From contig BFEA01000350.1 in assembly GCA_003427395.1 (NCBI GenBank), positions 556,816 through 597,429 of the forward strand: a DNA stretch of 40,614 bases, in the 5' to 3' direction. Source of the stretch: Chara braunii. Lineage: Eukaryota > Streptophyta > Charophyceae > Charales > Characeae. Positions 10,085 to 18,204 of the stretch are shown here, in pieces. Numbering within the stretch: the stretch's first letter is position 1; each line of letters begins with the position of its first letter. The notes beneath the pieces are model-generated. The model saw only the letters and a program-made list of their open reading frames with translations, had not been told where the DNA came from and did no database searches. A program made the position numbers and the translations under genes.

Positions 10085-12021
10085 TTCACACCCTCCTCAC
10101 CTCCCTCCTTGCGCCCATCCAGGCGCAACTCGCGACCCTCGCGCCCTTACAGGCGCAGGTGGCGACCCTTACCGCCAGCATGCGGCAACTCCAGGACGCT
10201 GGTCGTCCTTCCTCTCCTCACCCTCTCTCTTCTCCAGGCTCCCAGTCCGGGTCCCCCGTTCTCCGACAAAGTGGCCACGGCGGAGCTTCTTCCCCTGCCG
10301 TCCCCGACCCGGCCATCTTGGTGATCGTCCACGTCCCTAACACGACGGCCGCCACGAGCCAGGTTCTCCCTCAGTCTACGGGCGCACCCGCTCAGATCCC
10401 GGTCACTACGGCCACTGTACCACAACCCGCTACCATGGTCGCAACTTTTCCGGGTGCCCCACTTCTCCCTCCCTTCGCACGACCGCAGCGCCACCTGGCT
10501 CTCCCCCCCTGGGATGCTCCGCGCCGCTTGTGCGTCCACTTCCTCCACTCTTCCTCCTGCCACTCCTCGCTCGACCTACGTTCGAGGTCTCGAGGACGAG
10601 ATTGCCCAGCTCGGGGCCGACCTCGCCCTCTCACGCCTTCAGCCTCCCCCACCCTCACAGGTGGCCGCGCCTTTCGGCGCATCCCCTTCTTCCTCTACTC
10701 TTCCTCCCATGCAGGCTCGCTTCCGTCGCCCTGCACCCTACCCATCCCCATCCTACCTCCTCCCTATTCCCTCGGTTGCTGCGACCTCTTCTACCGCAGC
10801 TCCCGTGCAGCCTGCCGCTGTTCCCACCGCCGCTCCACCATGCTGCCCGGGCGTACAGTCAGTTGCGTCCCCTCCTCCAGGACCTGCACCGACTTATTCA
10901 GCCGTAGCGCAGACCCCTGCTTCCCGTTCTCCTCGCCACCAAAACGGTGGCCACCACTCGTCCGCTTGACGGACATTGCCTCGTATGACAGTATAGACAT
11001 ACGCGTGTCTCGGTGGTTACAGTTTGCCACCCGCACGCTCCAGCTCATGGGTGCCGCACCGGACACGTGGGTGGCTCACCTCTCCACACGCCTGCGTGGC
11101 GGTCCTTCCGACGCCTGGGAGGATTTCTACGCTTACTTCATGGAATTTCAGGCGTTCCTCGGGGATCGCTTCGGAGCCTGATATGACGTGACTGACGCCT
11201 TCGAGCGTGTCGTCACTACACGCTGGTCTGACTCTGGTGGCTCTGCCGGCCTGGATCGCCACATCCAGGTCTTTCAGGACGCCCGCCTCATTTGTGACAT
11301 AGTGTTCTTCCCCGAGGCGGCCCTTATCGATCGTTTCTTGGCCAGCCTTCCGCTCAAGTACCGCTCCGAGCTATGGCGGTACGAGTTCACATCGGCCCCG
11401 CAGACTTACGAGGCCGCCAGGGACCATCAGCGGATCGGGCCCCTCTTCACCCCGCCTCCTCCTCCCAGCCTTAGCGCATGGGCTGCGCCTCCTCCCCCTC
11501 TCACGGCACTTCCCAGCGTCGTTCCCCTTTTCACGGTTGGCCCCGCCGTTCCTCGCAGCAGGGCCGCCACTTCTCGCATCCCTTCAGCGTGCTCGAGTAT
11601 GGTGAGCAGGACGTTGGTGCCCCATTGTTGCCAGAGGGTGACCATAGCGACGACCTCGACCTCGGCGAGGCCGTCCACCACCACCTGGAGGACTCTACTC
11701 TTCCTACGGCCGAGCGCCTCCAGCTCATCCTCTCCGCCCTCTCCCGGGCACGCAGCCGCCCCGGTCACGCTGGTGCGTCGCCCCCCGAGGTCCCTCAGCA
11801 GGACCTCCCTCAGGGCTTTGTCCCTCCTCCCGGTGTCCTTTCCGCTGAGGAGCGCGCGGCTATTTTGGCCGGCGTGGGTGTTTGCGTTGCCGCCTGGATG
11901 GTCATACCTCCTCGCGGTGCCCTTACACTACCGCCCTCGACCGCCACTACATTGACCTTTCCCGCCAGCGTCGTGCTCAGTCACCTCCTGGCGCCTCTCA
12001 TCCCCGTGGCGCCTCCTAGCC
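10085..12021 (+). pseudogene. gag: Gypsy gag, element 1, multiply frameshifted
   Basis: A retrotransposon capsid gene without its proper 5' end, because the GACCCN minisatellite abuts it. Segments in different frames: a short coiled coil (10090-10203; LLAPIQAQLATLAPLQAQV); a Pro/Ser-rich linker containing YVRGLEDEIAQLGADL near 10575-10630 in another frame; the capsid core from about 10965 to 11440 (RWLQFATRTLQLMGAAPDTW, AWEDFYAYFMEFQAFLGDRF); an acidic region to about 11870; and a CCHC knuckle. The capsid core has an in-frame TGA at 11179-11181. At least three frame changes are needed, near 10490, 10960 and 11450, plus one base lost just before the knuckle. It lies upstream of a protease region in the same orientation, which is the normal Gypsy order. 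Confidence 0.75.
11879..11920 (+). other. CCHC zinc knuckle of gag, element 1
   Basis: The frame starting at 11879 reads C-LR-C-RLDG-H-TSSR-C, a perfect C-X2-C-X4-H-X4-C nucleic-acid-binding knuckle. It is out of frame with the sequence before it, so one base appears to be lost around 11870. It places the end of gag here. Confidence 0.8.
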
Positions 12022-13300
12022 ATGGTGCAGTGTACACCTGCGCCCTCCTCAGTAGTCAGCTTCCCGATATCCCCGTCACGGTTTGCCCCTCTCGCTACTG
12101 GAGTTGAGGTCTCACAGGACCCGACAGAGTGTACTCAGCCCTCTATCGCAGTACTGTCTGCGCCTCCGCAGACCACCATCTCCCCTCCTTCCCCGCCTCG
12201 ACTACCAACACGTCGGGCCATTCGCTCATCACGTTGCAGCGAGCAGCTTGTAACTCGCGAGGATGTTGTGTCCTCTCTTCTGGACTTGAGCATGCTCCAG
12301 GCTCATCAGGAGCGACTCACCCTCCATGTCGCTGCACTGCGTCGCCTTCTCACCATCCTCTCTGACCCGGATTGCACCCTTCCGATCATCCCCATACGAT
12401 TGGGGACCTCCACGAGGGTGTACTCAGCGTTGCGAGATTCCGATTCTCAGGGCGACTTCATTCACCCATGTGTGGTGAAAGAAGCCCGCTTACCCACGAC
12501 CGGGTCTCCGACTCCCATCTCTGTCACCCTAGGGGATGACAAGACTCAGCGCTTCTTCGACCAGATGGTCACCGATCGCCCTTTCTTCCCCACTCTCGAG
12601 CCGACGGATCGTCCCCCGGCGTCTCGTCGCCACCGCTCCTCTGCACATTTCGATGTGATGGAGACGGGNTACGACTTCATTCTCGGCACTCCGTGGTCTC
12701 GTCGGTTCCGCAGCACCGAGGCCGATTGGCCGACAAACACTCTCGTTCTCAAAACGAAATGTGGACAGACGTATCGCGTACCTTTCGTAGGTATCACTGC
12801 GACACCACGCCCCGATCCTCCTCCCCCGGAGCCTTTCGTGCCCACACCATCTCCTTCTATCACTGTCACCTCGCGTCGGTAGTTTACTCACTTCATCCGA
12901 CAGGACGACGTCACCTTCTTTATGGTGAACGTGACGGATCTCTTACACTATGATCCACCCTCTCCCGACACCGAGCGCATCCTTCTAGAGCTAGATCCTC
13001 CTTCGATCTCCATGACTCCCATCTTTACTTCCTACCCTCCGCCGTCCGTCGAGTCCGACCCGTCGTCACTCGCCGACGCTGACGCTGAGGAACTCGCACG
13101 CTATACGGCCGACTTGGAGCCCGCAGTTAGTGACCTCATTCGAGAGTACGACGACGTTTTTCCATTGTCGTTCTCGTACGCTGGCATCCTACCGATGCGC
13201 GACGTCGAGCACTCCATCCAGCTTGTGCCTGACTATCGTGTTCACCACCAGGCACCCTCCCGGCCTCGTCACGCAGGATTATGCAAGACTTGTTGCGGAG
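12022..13300 (+). pseudogene. pol: Gypsy pol start, element 1: protease and RT leader
   Basis: One frame runs from an ATG at 12022 to about 13280 with a single in-frame TAG at 12880-12882. It contains a Pro-rich linker, then a retropepsin-like domain: strand SALRDSDSQGDFIHP (12427-12471), ISVTLGD, and YDFILGTPWSRRF near 12670-12708. The catalytic triad reads Asp-Ser-Asp (12436-12444) where Asp-Ser/Thr-Gly is expected, so the enzyme would probably be dead. After the TAG comes the pre-RT segment (MVNVTDLL, then DDVFPLSFSYAGILPMRDVEHSIQLVP). The frame then breaks before any RT catalytic motif, and no RT core, RNase H or integrase follows. There is one N in the protease at 12669. Confidence 0.75.
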
Positions 13301-13783
13301 AGCGTTTGCCGCTCCGGCCGAGTGCGTCAGCCGTACGTCTCGCGAGTCCCTACGACAGGACAGAGTCACACGAGGCACCGCTACCTCCACCTGCGGGAGC
13401 TGTCACCATCCCTTAGGTGGGCATATCCCTGCCGAGCTACTGAACCACATGCGAAAGTTTTTCGTATGCAATTGCAGAGGTGGCCCAGCCGAGGGCGTTT
13501 CTCGCTCGCTATAGCATAGGGGGTACGCGAGGTCGAACGCCTGAAAATTGAACCCATACACGAATCGCCTGAAAATTGAACCCATACACGAATCGCCGTA
13601 TTGGGGGGCTGAAGTCCCAAATGCCACTCGACGTCGGTCGACTAGGACGCACTACACACCCACGCGTTACACCACAACACTCGCACTTACTCACCCATAA
13701 CACCTGGAGCCCCACGCGAAACAAACACCACAAACAACGCCACAACACAACAACTCTTAGTCCCTTCAGTATCTAACCCATAA
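13301..13783. other. junction region, no gene recognised
   Basis: After the first element's pol is lost there is about 480 bases without a supported gene. It includes a two-copy 28-bp repeat. On the minus strand there is an A/T run and TATATA-like sequence near 13780-13795. The minus strand also reads TGAAGGGACTAAG near 13767, resembling the start of the larger LTR-like repeat (TGAAGGGGACGCG). This could be part of an LTR, but I cannot define it. Confidence 0.3.
13538..13593. repeat. 28-bp direct repeat, two copies
   Basis: CGCCTGAAAATTGAACCCAT followed by ACACGAAT occurs at 13538 and again at 13566 with no spacer. Two copies do not make a CRISPR array. It is a simple tandem duplication next to the truncated pol. 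Confidence 0.85.
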
Positions 13784-14944
13784 CTATATACGACAACACT
13801 CAGATAGGTACCGCGTATAAGAGGCGCGCGAGTGCATGGCCCCCTCATCTCTCACCATCTCTGCCTGCTGTGTCACATCCAGCCCCTTGCGAGCCTGCTG
13901 GAGTGCCACGGTGGAAGGCATCTGCCACTCAGACTCTTCACTCTTGGCTTTCCCTTCCATGTGCATGTCCTGAGGTTGCAGCATCTCTTTATCCAACAGA
14001 GGCACATCTTCTCCTCCCTGTAGATCAACCTTTTCTTCCTCCTTTTGACTTTTGAAGGCTTCCTCTGCAGGTGGCCTCTTCATTTCAAATCCTTGGACCT
14101 CAGTCCAATCCACCAAAGTTGTGGGTGCCCTCTGCTCGAGCTTCGCTTCCAGCTCCTTAATTCTCTTCTCCCACTTTACCTCCTTTGCCTGGAAGGAAGC
14201 CTGTTGAGCCTGCAGGTAGGCCCTCAGAGCCTCGTTCACCTTGTCGAGGGTCTGGTTCACCTGCCTGATCGCCTCATTGCCAACCCATACTTTTTCCAGC
14301 TCCACCTTCATTGCGTCCAACTCGCGATCCAGTCTCTCCTGGTTCTCTTTCAGATCCTTAGCCTCCTGCTTCCATTCCAACCTCTTACCATAGGCCTTAT
14401 GTACCACCTTGGTCAACCTCTCTCCAATCTTCTGATCTGATGGTCGTGCGGCTGCAAATCCTTCCTTCATTACTCCCTTCAACGTGAGCAAGTCTGCGAA
14501 GACCAACTTCACCCTCATCTCTTGTTGAGGTCCCTCTGGTCCTCTCGCAGCTCTCATCAACCTATCAAAGTTCTTCCACGCTTCAGAGAGTAGAGGAGGG
14601 TCTTCTTCCTGTTGTCTGCTCACACTCTTTCCCAGTCTGTCTTTCAAGTCCACTGACCGCTCTCCCTTATCCTCTTTCCTGTGGAGTTCCTCCAGGTTCT
14701 TCCTCCTGACTTCTGCTCTGATCTCCTGTTCCCTGGCGGCCCTTTCTTGTCTGTCCAATTCCTTCTGTCTGGCAGCCTGGTCCTCATCCATCATCTGTCC
14801 TGTCAGCTCATAGGTTGTCTCTGGTCCTGTTTCAGCCATAGCCTGATCCTCTGGTCTCTGAATAGACTGAGGAGGAGCCTCGGGCACCTCTGACTCCCTC
14901 CTCTCCTGACGCCTCTTAGCCGGCAGCTCCTCTCTTGTCTCCAT
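13784..14944 (-). CDS. coiled-coil protein downstream of minus-strand gag
   Basis: A 386-codon frame from an ATG at 14944 to a stop at 13784, highly charged (Glu/Lys/Arg/Gln-rich). It starts with a basic, Pro-containing segment (ELPAKRRQERRE). A long predicted coiled coil runs from roughly residue 190 to 290 (heptads in DRELDAMKVELEKVW, NQTLDKVNEALRAYLQ, KRIKELEAKLEQ). An acidic C-terminal part follows (QKEEEKVDLQGGEDVPLLDKE). It overlaps the end of the gag frame, which ends in a different register, so the two are probably parts of one original polyprotein separated by a frameshift near 14945-14985. I see no zinc knuckle or protease. It could be the C-terminal half of gag or a separate accessory protein. 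Function is unknown. Confidence 0.5.
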   Translation of the reverse strand: METREELPAKRRQERRESEVPEAPPQSIQRPEDQAMAETGPETTYELTGQMMDEDQAARQKELDRQERAAREQEIRAEVRRKNLEELHRKEDKGERSVDLKDRLGKSVSRQQEEDPPLLSEAWKNFDRLMRAARGPEGPQQEMRVKLVFADLLTLKGVMKEGFAAARPSDQKIGERLTKVVHKAYGKRLEWKQEAKDLKENQERLDRELDAMKVELEKVWVGNEAIRQVNQTLDKVNEALRAYLQAQQASFQAKEVKWEKRIKELEAKLEQRAPTTLVDWTEVQGFEMKRPPAEEAFKSQKEEEKVDLQGGEDVPLLDKEMLQPQDMHMEGKAKSEESEWQMPSTVALQQARKGLDVTQQAEMVRDEGAMHSRASYTRYLSECCRI

Positions 14945-15603
14945 CCTGTGGGAAGCATGTTCCCTCTTCTCTCACCCTCCTGAGATCTGGACGAGGCACC
15001 TCTCTCAAAAGTCCTCCTGCCTTCAGCCTCAGGCTCCTTCCTTTTTTTTTCCATACTCTTTCTCTCCTCTGCCTGCCGTGCTGGAGTGTAGTAGTTCCCA
15101 AGTAGTCGTCTGCAGTCTCCGCAATGCAACGCTCTCTCCACAACACTCCTGACGAACATCCTGATATGCCTCTTCACAAACTGAAGGAATCCTCTCACTC
15201 TGGTCTCTGGTACAATGTTCTGCTCGTCCGCAAACCGGTCATAAGCCCACAAGAACTCATCCAAATTCGTCCCATCAAATCGGATCGGTACTCCATCTCT
15301 CCCCACGGGCGATGGGTGCAGTCCCTCCATCCTTCTCTTGAACTCCTGCCAGGTCGCTGACTCCCGTACATATCGGGCAATGGGCTCAGCCCACTCGCCC
15401 TCTCCGCGTACCTCTCGCAACATTCTAGCTTCATTCCATCCAAACTCGCTCGCGCACCGTTGGAACTCGATCAGAAATAGTTCGACGTTCCCTCCTGTGA
15501 AGATGGGTGGCCTGTCTTCTCTCCTGGTCCATCCCTGCACTCTCTGTCTGGCTGCCTCCTAAGTGGGTTCTACTGGCCCTGCCCCTCCCTTCCCTCTTGG
15601 CAT
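14945..15603 (-). pseudogene. gag: Gypsy gag N-terminal part, element on minus strand
   Basis: Reading leftward from an ATG at 15601-15603, the frame meets an in-frame TAG at 15559-15561. It then continues as a gag-type capsid domain: PPIFTGGNVELFLIEFQRCA, WNEARMLREVRGEGEWAEPI, ATWQEFKRRM, then a second half DGTNLDEFLWAYDRFADEQN and TRVRGFLQFVKRHIRMFVRSVV. It becomes Lys/Glu-rich near 15050. The same frame runs on to 14803 but loses sense after about 14950, where the coiled-coil frame takes over. The fold pattern (PP-F-G, W-E, F-R) is typical of Ty3/Gypsy capsids. Start and stop positions show that it is no longer expressible as one protein. Confidence 0.7.
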
Positions 15604-15616
15604 GGCTGCGCCAAAG

Positions 15617-15843
15617 TGGTGTCAAGCCTATACAACAAGGAAGAGACAAGCAAAGCACACAGAGGGTAAGCAGGTTTTGGCAACACAGTGAGAGACATAC
15701 ACATCCCATCTCATCCAACCTATCCATCTGTATAGGCATACATACACATAAACACCTATTTCAATTCTATAGTCTGTCATGCCATCCTAGCGACAATCTA
15801 TGCAGCCTAACTAATATCTCTATTAAGCGAAAAAAACTTAGCA
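15617..15843 (-). mobile_element. possible short LTR between minus-strand pol end and gag start
   Basis: On the minus strand this interval begins TGCTAAG and ends TTGACACCA, i.e. TG...CA. It is followed after three bases by TGGCGCAGCC, whose first six bases match the start of the tRNA-Asp primer-site consensus, and then by the gag ATG. It lies between an integrase stop codon (15855-15857) and that gag. I see no purine-rich tract on the integrase side, and no second copy in the window, so the call is tentative. Confidence 0.3.
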
Positions 15844-15854
15844 GGAAGGGACTT

Positions 15855-16319
15855 CTAGCCTGTGAGATTTAGGTTCACCTCATCTTGAGCAACAAACTTC
15901 TTTAGCCTCGAGTCTAACACCCAATCTCCCCAGGCTGTTCCATCCATTTCCTTAATCTGGTACGCGCCATGCTTTCCAACTCTTGCCATCTTGTATGGTC
16001 TCAACCACCGCTTATCCAACTTTCGTGACCATTATTTTTTCAGGGATGAGTCGTACAACAGCACCGTGTCTCCCACTTTGAGTGGCTCCTTCCTCACTCT
16101 TGCCATCTTGTCCCACCTGCACTTATCCTGTGCTCGGTTATATGCCACCTTACTCGCTGCTCCTTCAATCCTGTCCTCTAAGGCTCCGATCTGACGCGCC
16201 CTTAAATCGAGCAGTTCCTCGAACGTCAACTCTGACTCGAGGTCCTGCCGCCTCCATGTCTTCAGGAAGCTCTCAATAGGGAACGTTGCATGTCTGTCAT
16301 ACCATAGCGTGGAAAGGAG
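15855..16319 (-). pseudogene. pol: Gypsy integrase C-terminal part, truncated
   Basis: Minus-strand frame carrying the end of a Gypsy pol polyprotein: LWYDRHATFPIESFLKTW (typical of the post-catalytic integrase region), RARQIGALEDRI, WDKMARVRKEPLKVGDTVLLYD, then an in-frame TAA at 16032-16034. After that come the SH3-like C-terminal strand region (RKLDKRWLRPYKMARVGKHGAYQIKEMDG, read in pieces) and a stop at 15855-15857. Catalytic residues are absent because the 5' part is cut at 16320, exactly where the large TGAAGGGG repeat begins. So this element was present before that insertion. It is in the same orientation as the gag to its left. Confidence 0.75.
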
Positions 16320-17100
16320 TGAAGGGGACGCGTCAACGAGCACGGTGTGTGCCGCTCGTCAGGGGGCTGACGAGTGCGATCGTCCCTCCCGGTGAGAGTA
16401 TGGTGGATGGGCGGGAAGGAAGGCTACAACCGCATCACGTGTCGAAGCCGCCGTCGAGTCTCGGGTGAGTTCAAACCGTAACAACCAACTTTAACTCAGG
16501 GCGTGATCATTAAATCCACCTCGAAACACTAAGCAGATACAAGCAGATATTAAGCTTGACTTGCTGTTGCGTCGCTCCTCTAATCATGAGCGTTGAAAAC
16601 TGCCCGCTGAGGCAGGTCGAACACATCTTGATTCTAGGCATGACCAGTCTTCGCATTTTTGTGAAAGCATGATCTTGAACCTGCCCCGAAAGTGGGGGGG
16701 GGAAATACTCGCAGACCTTTGAGCTGGGCGCGGCCATTTCACATCTCACGCTAATACAGTCATTGCTCTTCGGATCATGATCATTGAATCTGCCCCGAAA
16801 GCAGGGCACATACATGGAGATATTTGGCTTGTCTAGCATCATAACATGATCCTTGGAACTGCACACAAGAGCGAGACAGATACATGCAGATTTCAGGTTG
16901 GGCTTCCCGCTGCATTCTTCCGAGAACTTCATCGCTGAGTCTGACTCCGAAAACGAGGTTGTTACTTACAGATATTTGGGGTGAACGCACCGTTCTGTAA
17001 GCCCGGAACTGAGAACATTGAGTTCGCTCTCGAAGATAGACTATTGCATCGCATCCGAGTGTTGTGCGGGCGGGGGTGGAACTGTGACGGAGTCGAACAG
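16320..17100 (+). mobile_element. left copy of 0.8-kb LTR-like direct repeat
   Basis: Begins TGAAGGGGACGCGTCAACGAG immediately after truncated integrase coding sequence. It matches 34350-35169 in the same orientation at roughly 95% by eye, with mostly transition differences and a 20-odd-base indel near 16840. The match ends at GTCGAACAG. Because the flank on the left is another element's coding sequence, this copy fits a 5' LTR of an inserted element. Its motif CATGATC-TTGAA-CTGCCC recurs at about 16503, 16587, 16669, 16777 and 16846, and again near 17354. The latter suggests the LTR continues past 17100, possibly to 18185. Confidence 0.6.
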
Positions 17101-18185
17101 AAGGCACGTGCGGGCTCAGGACATTGAAGATCAACTTGGTCTCAAAGTTTGGATGGGTATTCGCCAGCTCGCTGGAATACCCTCAAACCATTGGAGACGG
17201 GCTGAGCCTGGCAGGGCCATCCTGAAACGGGCTGAAACGGTCCGCTCGTCCCAGACTTCTCTGATTAGGATTGCCGATTCCGGGCAGAACGCGGGTCTAC
17301 CACACGCAAGGTTTTGGGCTAAGCACGCCTGTCTCAGACTTTTAAAATCAAGATCATGAAGTTGCTTCTGGAAGCGGGGTGATTACAATTGGGAATCATT
17401 CCGCTTGCCAAGCTGGGATGAACAGATACACTCCCCACACCCTGAAGGTAATTAAGCGTATCCGGGAAGTGAGAGGTCGAGAGGGAGAGAGAGGCTGGTG
17501 AGAAAGAGCAAATAGAGTGGGAGCGGGAACAACGAGAGAGTGGGGACAGCGAGAGGGTGATCAGAAGGGGAGCGTGTGTGAGATGAAAACGAAATGGCTA
17601 ATCGGGCTCTCGCAATGCTCCCTGATGCAACGGAGGACCTACCGCCGCTCTGTTGATCGGGCGCTGATTGTGCAATACCGCGAACTTACCTGCGTTCTGT
17701 TGACTGTGCAGTAACTGTGAAATGTGCGATCCTGAAACGATGATCTGTCTCTTTGGTGCAACATGGTGAACTTACCCGCGTCCTGTTCACTGAGCAGTGA
17801 CCGTGAAATGTGTGATGAGTCCTGAAACGATGATCTGTCTCTTTTGTGCAACATGGTGAACTTACCCGCGTTCTGTTGACTGAGTAGCAACTGTGAAATG
17901 TGTGATGAGTCTTGAATCGATGATTTGTCTCTTTATGCAATATGGTGTACTTACTGCGTAACAGGGTTGGAATGAAGTCCTCATGCTCTCGCTCGCGGTG
18001 ACTAGTTTATCTGCGTTAGCCGGGGTGTCTCACTGCCTCTTTTGGACCTATGAGCGGGAAAGGCTCTGAGCACGCTTCTCGCCTGCTGGCCGCCGAGGAC
18101 CTTGGAAGCGGGCGCGTCGAGTGACAGGCTGTGCTGCCCATGGCTTCGGCGAATAGTAGGCAACCCCTCCCCAGGTTTCCTTACA
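17101..18185 (+). mobile_element. probable remainder of the 5' LTR
   Basis: No coding region is evident. It contains a purine-rich stretch (17460-17560, GAGAG-type), a 90-bp tandem repeat (17682-17960) and a GC-rich end finishing in CCTTACA at 18185. Four bases later comes a primer-binding site. If the LTR starts at 16320 it would be about 1.87 kb long. The counterpart of this part is not found after the right-hand copy, so the boundary is inferred only from the primer site and the CA end. Confidence 0.4.
17682..17960. repeat. 86-91-bp tandem repeat, three copies plus a stub
   Basis: Copies at 17682-17767, 17768-17858 and 17859-17946 begin GAACTTACC-GCGT-CTGTT and contain TGTGAAATGTG and GATGATCTGTCTCTT. 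A partial fourth begins at 17947. Tandem repeats of this size are common in the regulatory part of LTRs. Confidence 0.85.
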
Positions 18186-18189
18186 ACTT

Positions 18190-18204
18190 TGGCGCCGTTG
18201 CTGG
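18190..18204 (+). other. primer-binding site, tRNA-Asp type
   Basis: TGGCGCCGTTGCTGG matches the complement of the plant tRNA-Asp 3' end (TGGCGCCGTTGCC) over the first 12 bases. The match then breaks at one base. This type of site is known from plant Athila-group Gypsy elements. It lies four bases after a CA dinucleotide that could end the LTR and is on the same strand as the gag-pol further right. Confidence 0.7.

Noticed and set aside
9279-10340. Asp-Pro repeat protein or Gly-Gln-rich protein
   Set aside because: The frames follow the GACCCN hexamer and are disrupted wherever the hexamer slips; no non-repeat domain is attached in the Asp-Pro frame.
13538-13593. CRISPR-like repeat
   Set aside because: Two adjacent 28-bp copies with no spacers, in a eukaryotic retroelement context.
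15612-15628. Plus-strand TGGTGTCAAGCC as a tRNA-Met primer site
   Set aside because: It differs from the usual TGGTATCAGAGC at several positions and is on the opposite strand to the adjacent gag.
17639-17940. Small repeated protein on the minus strand
   Set aside because: It is the 90-bp tandem repeat read in frame; the unit length is not constant in multiples of three.
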